Of a DNA stretch of 51,961 nt, positions 51,033 to 51,961 are shown piece by piece; the first letter of the stretch is position 1; each line of letters starts with the position of its first letter. The stretch is from assembly GCA_002728755.1 (NCBI GenBank), contig PBVT01000109.1, positions 1 to 51,961 of the forward strand, in the 5' to 3' direction. The position numbers and the translations under genes are program-made. The notes beneath the pieces were generated by a model. That model was not told where the DNA came from. It saw nothing but the letters and a program-made list of their open reading frames with translations, and did not search any database. Source of the stretch: Myxococcales bacterium (GTDB taxonomy: Bacteria > Myxococcota_A > UBA9042 > UBA3505).

Positions 51033-51326
51033 TTAGGAGTCTTCCGCCGGACCGCGGCCCAGGGGAAGCACAGCGTCGATATTCGTGTGCGGTCTTGGAA
51101 TTACGTGTACCGATACGAGCTCACCGACTCGCTCAGCCTGTCGTGCGCCGGCTTCCGTGGCAGCCTTTACGGCGGCTACGTCGCCACGAACGACTACCGT
51201 GACGTATCCACCGCCAATCTTCTCGTACGATACGAGCTCGACCTTTGCGGCTTTGACCATTGCATCCGCGGCTTCAACGGAACCGACGAAGCCTCGTGTT
51301 TCAATCATGCCCAATGCATCTGCCAT
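51033..51326 (-). CDS. microcompartment hexamer shell protein (BMC-H, PduA/EutM family)
   Basis: 97 residues, the main facet tile. [40 protein letters not shown], then [20 protein letters not shown] and VHVIPRPH are family hallmarks. The pore loop reads KIGGGY where PduA has KIGSGL, so the pore lacks the Ser side chain. GGAG lies 8 bp before the ATG. It closely resembles the Haliangium BMC-H sequence I recall. Confidence 0.95.
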   Translation of the reverse strand: MADALGMIETRGFVGSVEAADAMVKAAKVELVSYEKIGGGYVTVVVRGDVAAVKAATEAGARQAERVGELVSVHVIPRPHTNIDAVLPLGRGPAEDS

Positions 51327-51388
51327 CTAATTTTCTCCGTGGATCATAATCTGGGATGGATTTGTAAAAATCTCTGCTGGAAGGAGTC

Positions 51389-51961
51389 CTACTTTTTCTT
51401 CGCCGCTTCTCGGCCCGTAATACGTTCTACTGCATTTAGCGCTGCTTCCGCAGCCGAATCGATCTCGGACTCCGAGCCCGAAAGCCATAGTCGCCCGAAC
51501 GCCCCGAACGGGCGCAGATGAATCAACGAGATATTCGCAGCCTTTTCCGCTTCGTTCGCGGCGAAGGTGACATAGCCCGCTGGTTGCGTTTCAAGAATGA
51601 ACAGAGATTGCCCGGGTAGAATCATCATACCCTGGGAGTTTCTGTTGATGAGCTGTGCCTGGTAGGGCTCGATCGATCGAATAATCTGATTGGATACGAT
51701 ACGAGGTGCTAGGCGGTCTTCTTCCGTAAAGCCGAGTGTGTCCAGCACGGTATTTCCGGCGGCTCGAACCTCGCCTTTATCCATGGCGTGCAGCTCCAAA
51801 AGGCCGAATGCACGCTCTACGACCAGAACGGCCGGTTGCACGTCGTTTGCCTTGAGGGCGATATCTGTTACGCGGTTAATTGCGATGCCCGGAGCGATCT
51901 CTACGAAGAGAGATGCCATCTCTGGAATCGGCAGGAAACCTCTGGCTGTTTTCCCAATAAA
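51389..51961 (-). CDS. microcompartment shell protein, tandem-BMC trimer (BMC-T2 type), 5' end off the window
   Basis: The reading frame stays open from an ATG at 51919 to the window edge and encodes [14 protein letters not shown] before [11 protein letters not shown]. That upstream stretch looks like the conserved start of the first BMC fold, so the real start lies beyond 51961. Visible: [40 protein letters not shown] (first domain), then [20 protein letters not shown] and [20 protein letters not shown] plus [20 protein letters not shown] (second domain). It is the first known gene of the operon, at the position of Hoch_5816 in Haliangium. It ends in a Lys-rich tail. Confidence 0.82.
   Translation of the reverse strand, partial: FIGKTARGFLPIPEMASLFVEIAPGIAINRVTDIALKANDVQPAVLVVERAFGLLELHAMDKGEVRAAGNTVLDTLGFTEEDRLAPRIVSNQIIRSIEPYQAQLINRNSQGMMILPGQSLFILETQPAGYVTFAANEAEKAANISLIHLRPFGAFGRLWLSGSESEIDSAAEAALNAVERITGREAAKKK

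Noticed and set aside
51389-51919. Taking ATG 51919 as the start of the last BMC-T gene
   Set aside because: The frame continues open to the window edge with conserved-looking residues before the ATG, so the gene is partial.

Overview
The window looks like a chromosomal segment of a predatory- or myxobacteria-like member of the Myxococcota (former Deltaproteobacteria). The signs are a MYXO-CTERM-type sorting tail, many cysteine-rich and TPR lipoproteins, a giant Ser/Thr kinase fusion, ferritin-like proteins next to Cys-rich lipoproteins, and a microcompartment operon in the gene order I recall from Haliangium ochraceum. This assignment rests on gene content only. No rRNA, tRNA, CRISPR array, phage or insertion sequence was seen.

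Layout. 1-3349 (minus): menaquinone entry genes menF-menD-menA, coupled by ATGA overlaps; menA is cut by the window edge. 3518-6418 (plus): a GbsR/MarR-type regulator followed by kbl-tdh, the two-step threonine degradation pathway. 6566-9298 (plus): a membrane-anchored SurA/PpiD-like chaperone, then hisG (short form) and hisB. 9299-14000: a TPR lipoprotein, hisS, an orphan family-3 solute-binding protein and a Cys-rich lipoprotein with one CxxCH haem motif. 14361-18104 (plus): a RodZ-like membrane HTH protein, an MgtE-family protein with altered pore residues, recO and a sucrase/ferredoxin-like protein. 18140-25951: a PA14 lipoprotein, an exported DUF1501 protein paired with a two-haem DUF1588-like lipoprotein, and a large Cys-rich exported protein.

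25948-29856 (minus) encodes one 1302-residue signalling protein: zinc ribbon, Ser/Thr kinase, class III cyclase, P-loop ATPase and TPRs. 29997-34125 (minus) holds a ferritin-like diiron protein, three tandem paralogous Cys-rich lipoproteins with near-identical C-terminal tails, and a peroxiredoxin. This looks like an envelope iron/peroxide module of unknown chemistry and is one of the best candidates for an undescribed system.

34283-40248 carries an alanyl-tRNA editing protein, a TPR lipoprotein, a DUF2007 protein, a patatin lipase, the MYXO-CTERM protein and a DUF423 membrane protein. 40245-44421 (minus) holds a lipoprotein metallophosphoesterase and an uncharacterised trio: a radical SAM protein with an unusual C-x25-C-x2-C cluster motif, a DUF483-like protein, and a PHP-like protein that has lost its metal ligands and ends in an RG-rich tail. 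This is the second candidate system. 44752-48604 has a flippase-like membrane protein, a trypsin-like protease fused to a probable beta-barrel, miaA and a MaoC hydratase. 48641-51961 (minus) is a microcompartment operon: BMC-T, BMC-H, BMC-P, CoA-acylating aldehyde dehydrogenase, BMC-T. Its first gene runs off the window end.

Across the window, promoters of the form TTGnnn-N17/18-TAnnnT recur upstream of genes. Convergent gene pairs commonly abut or overlap at their stop codons with no obvious intrinsic terminator.
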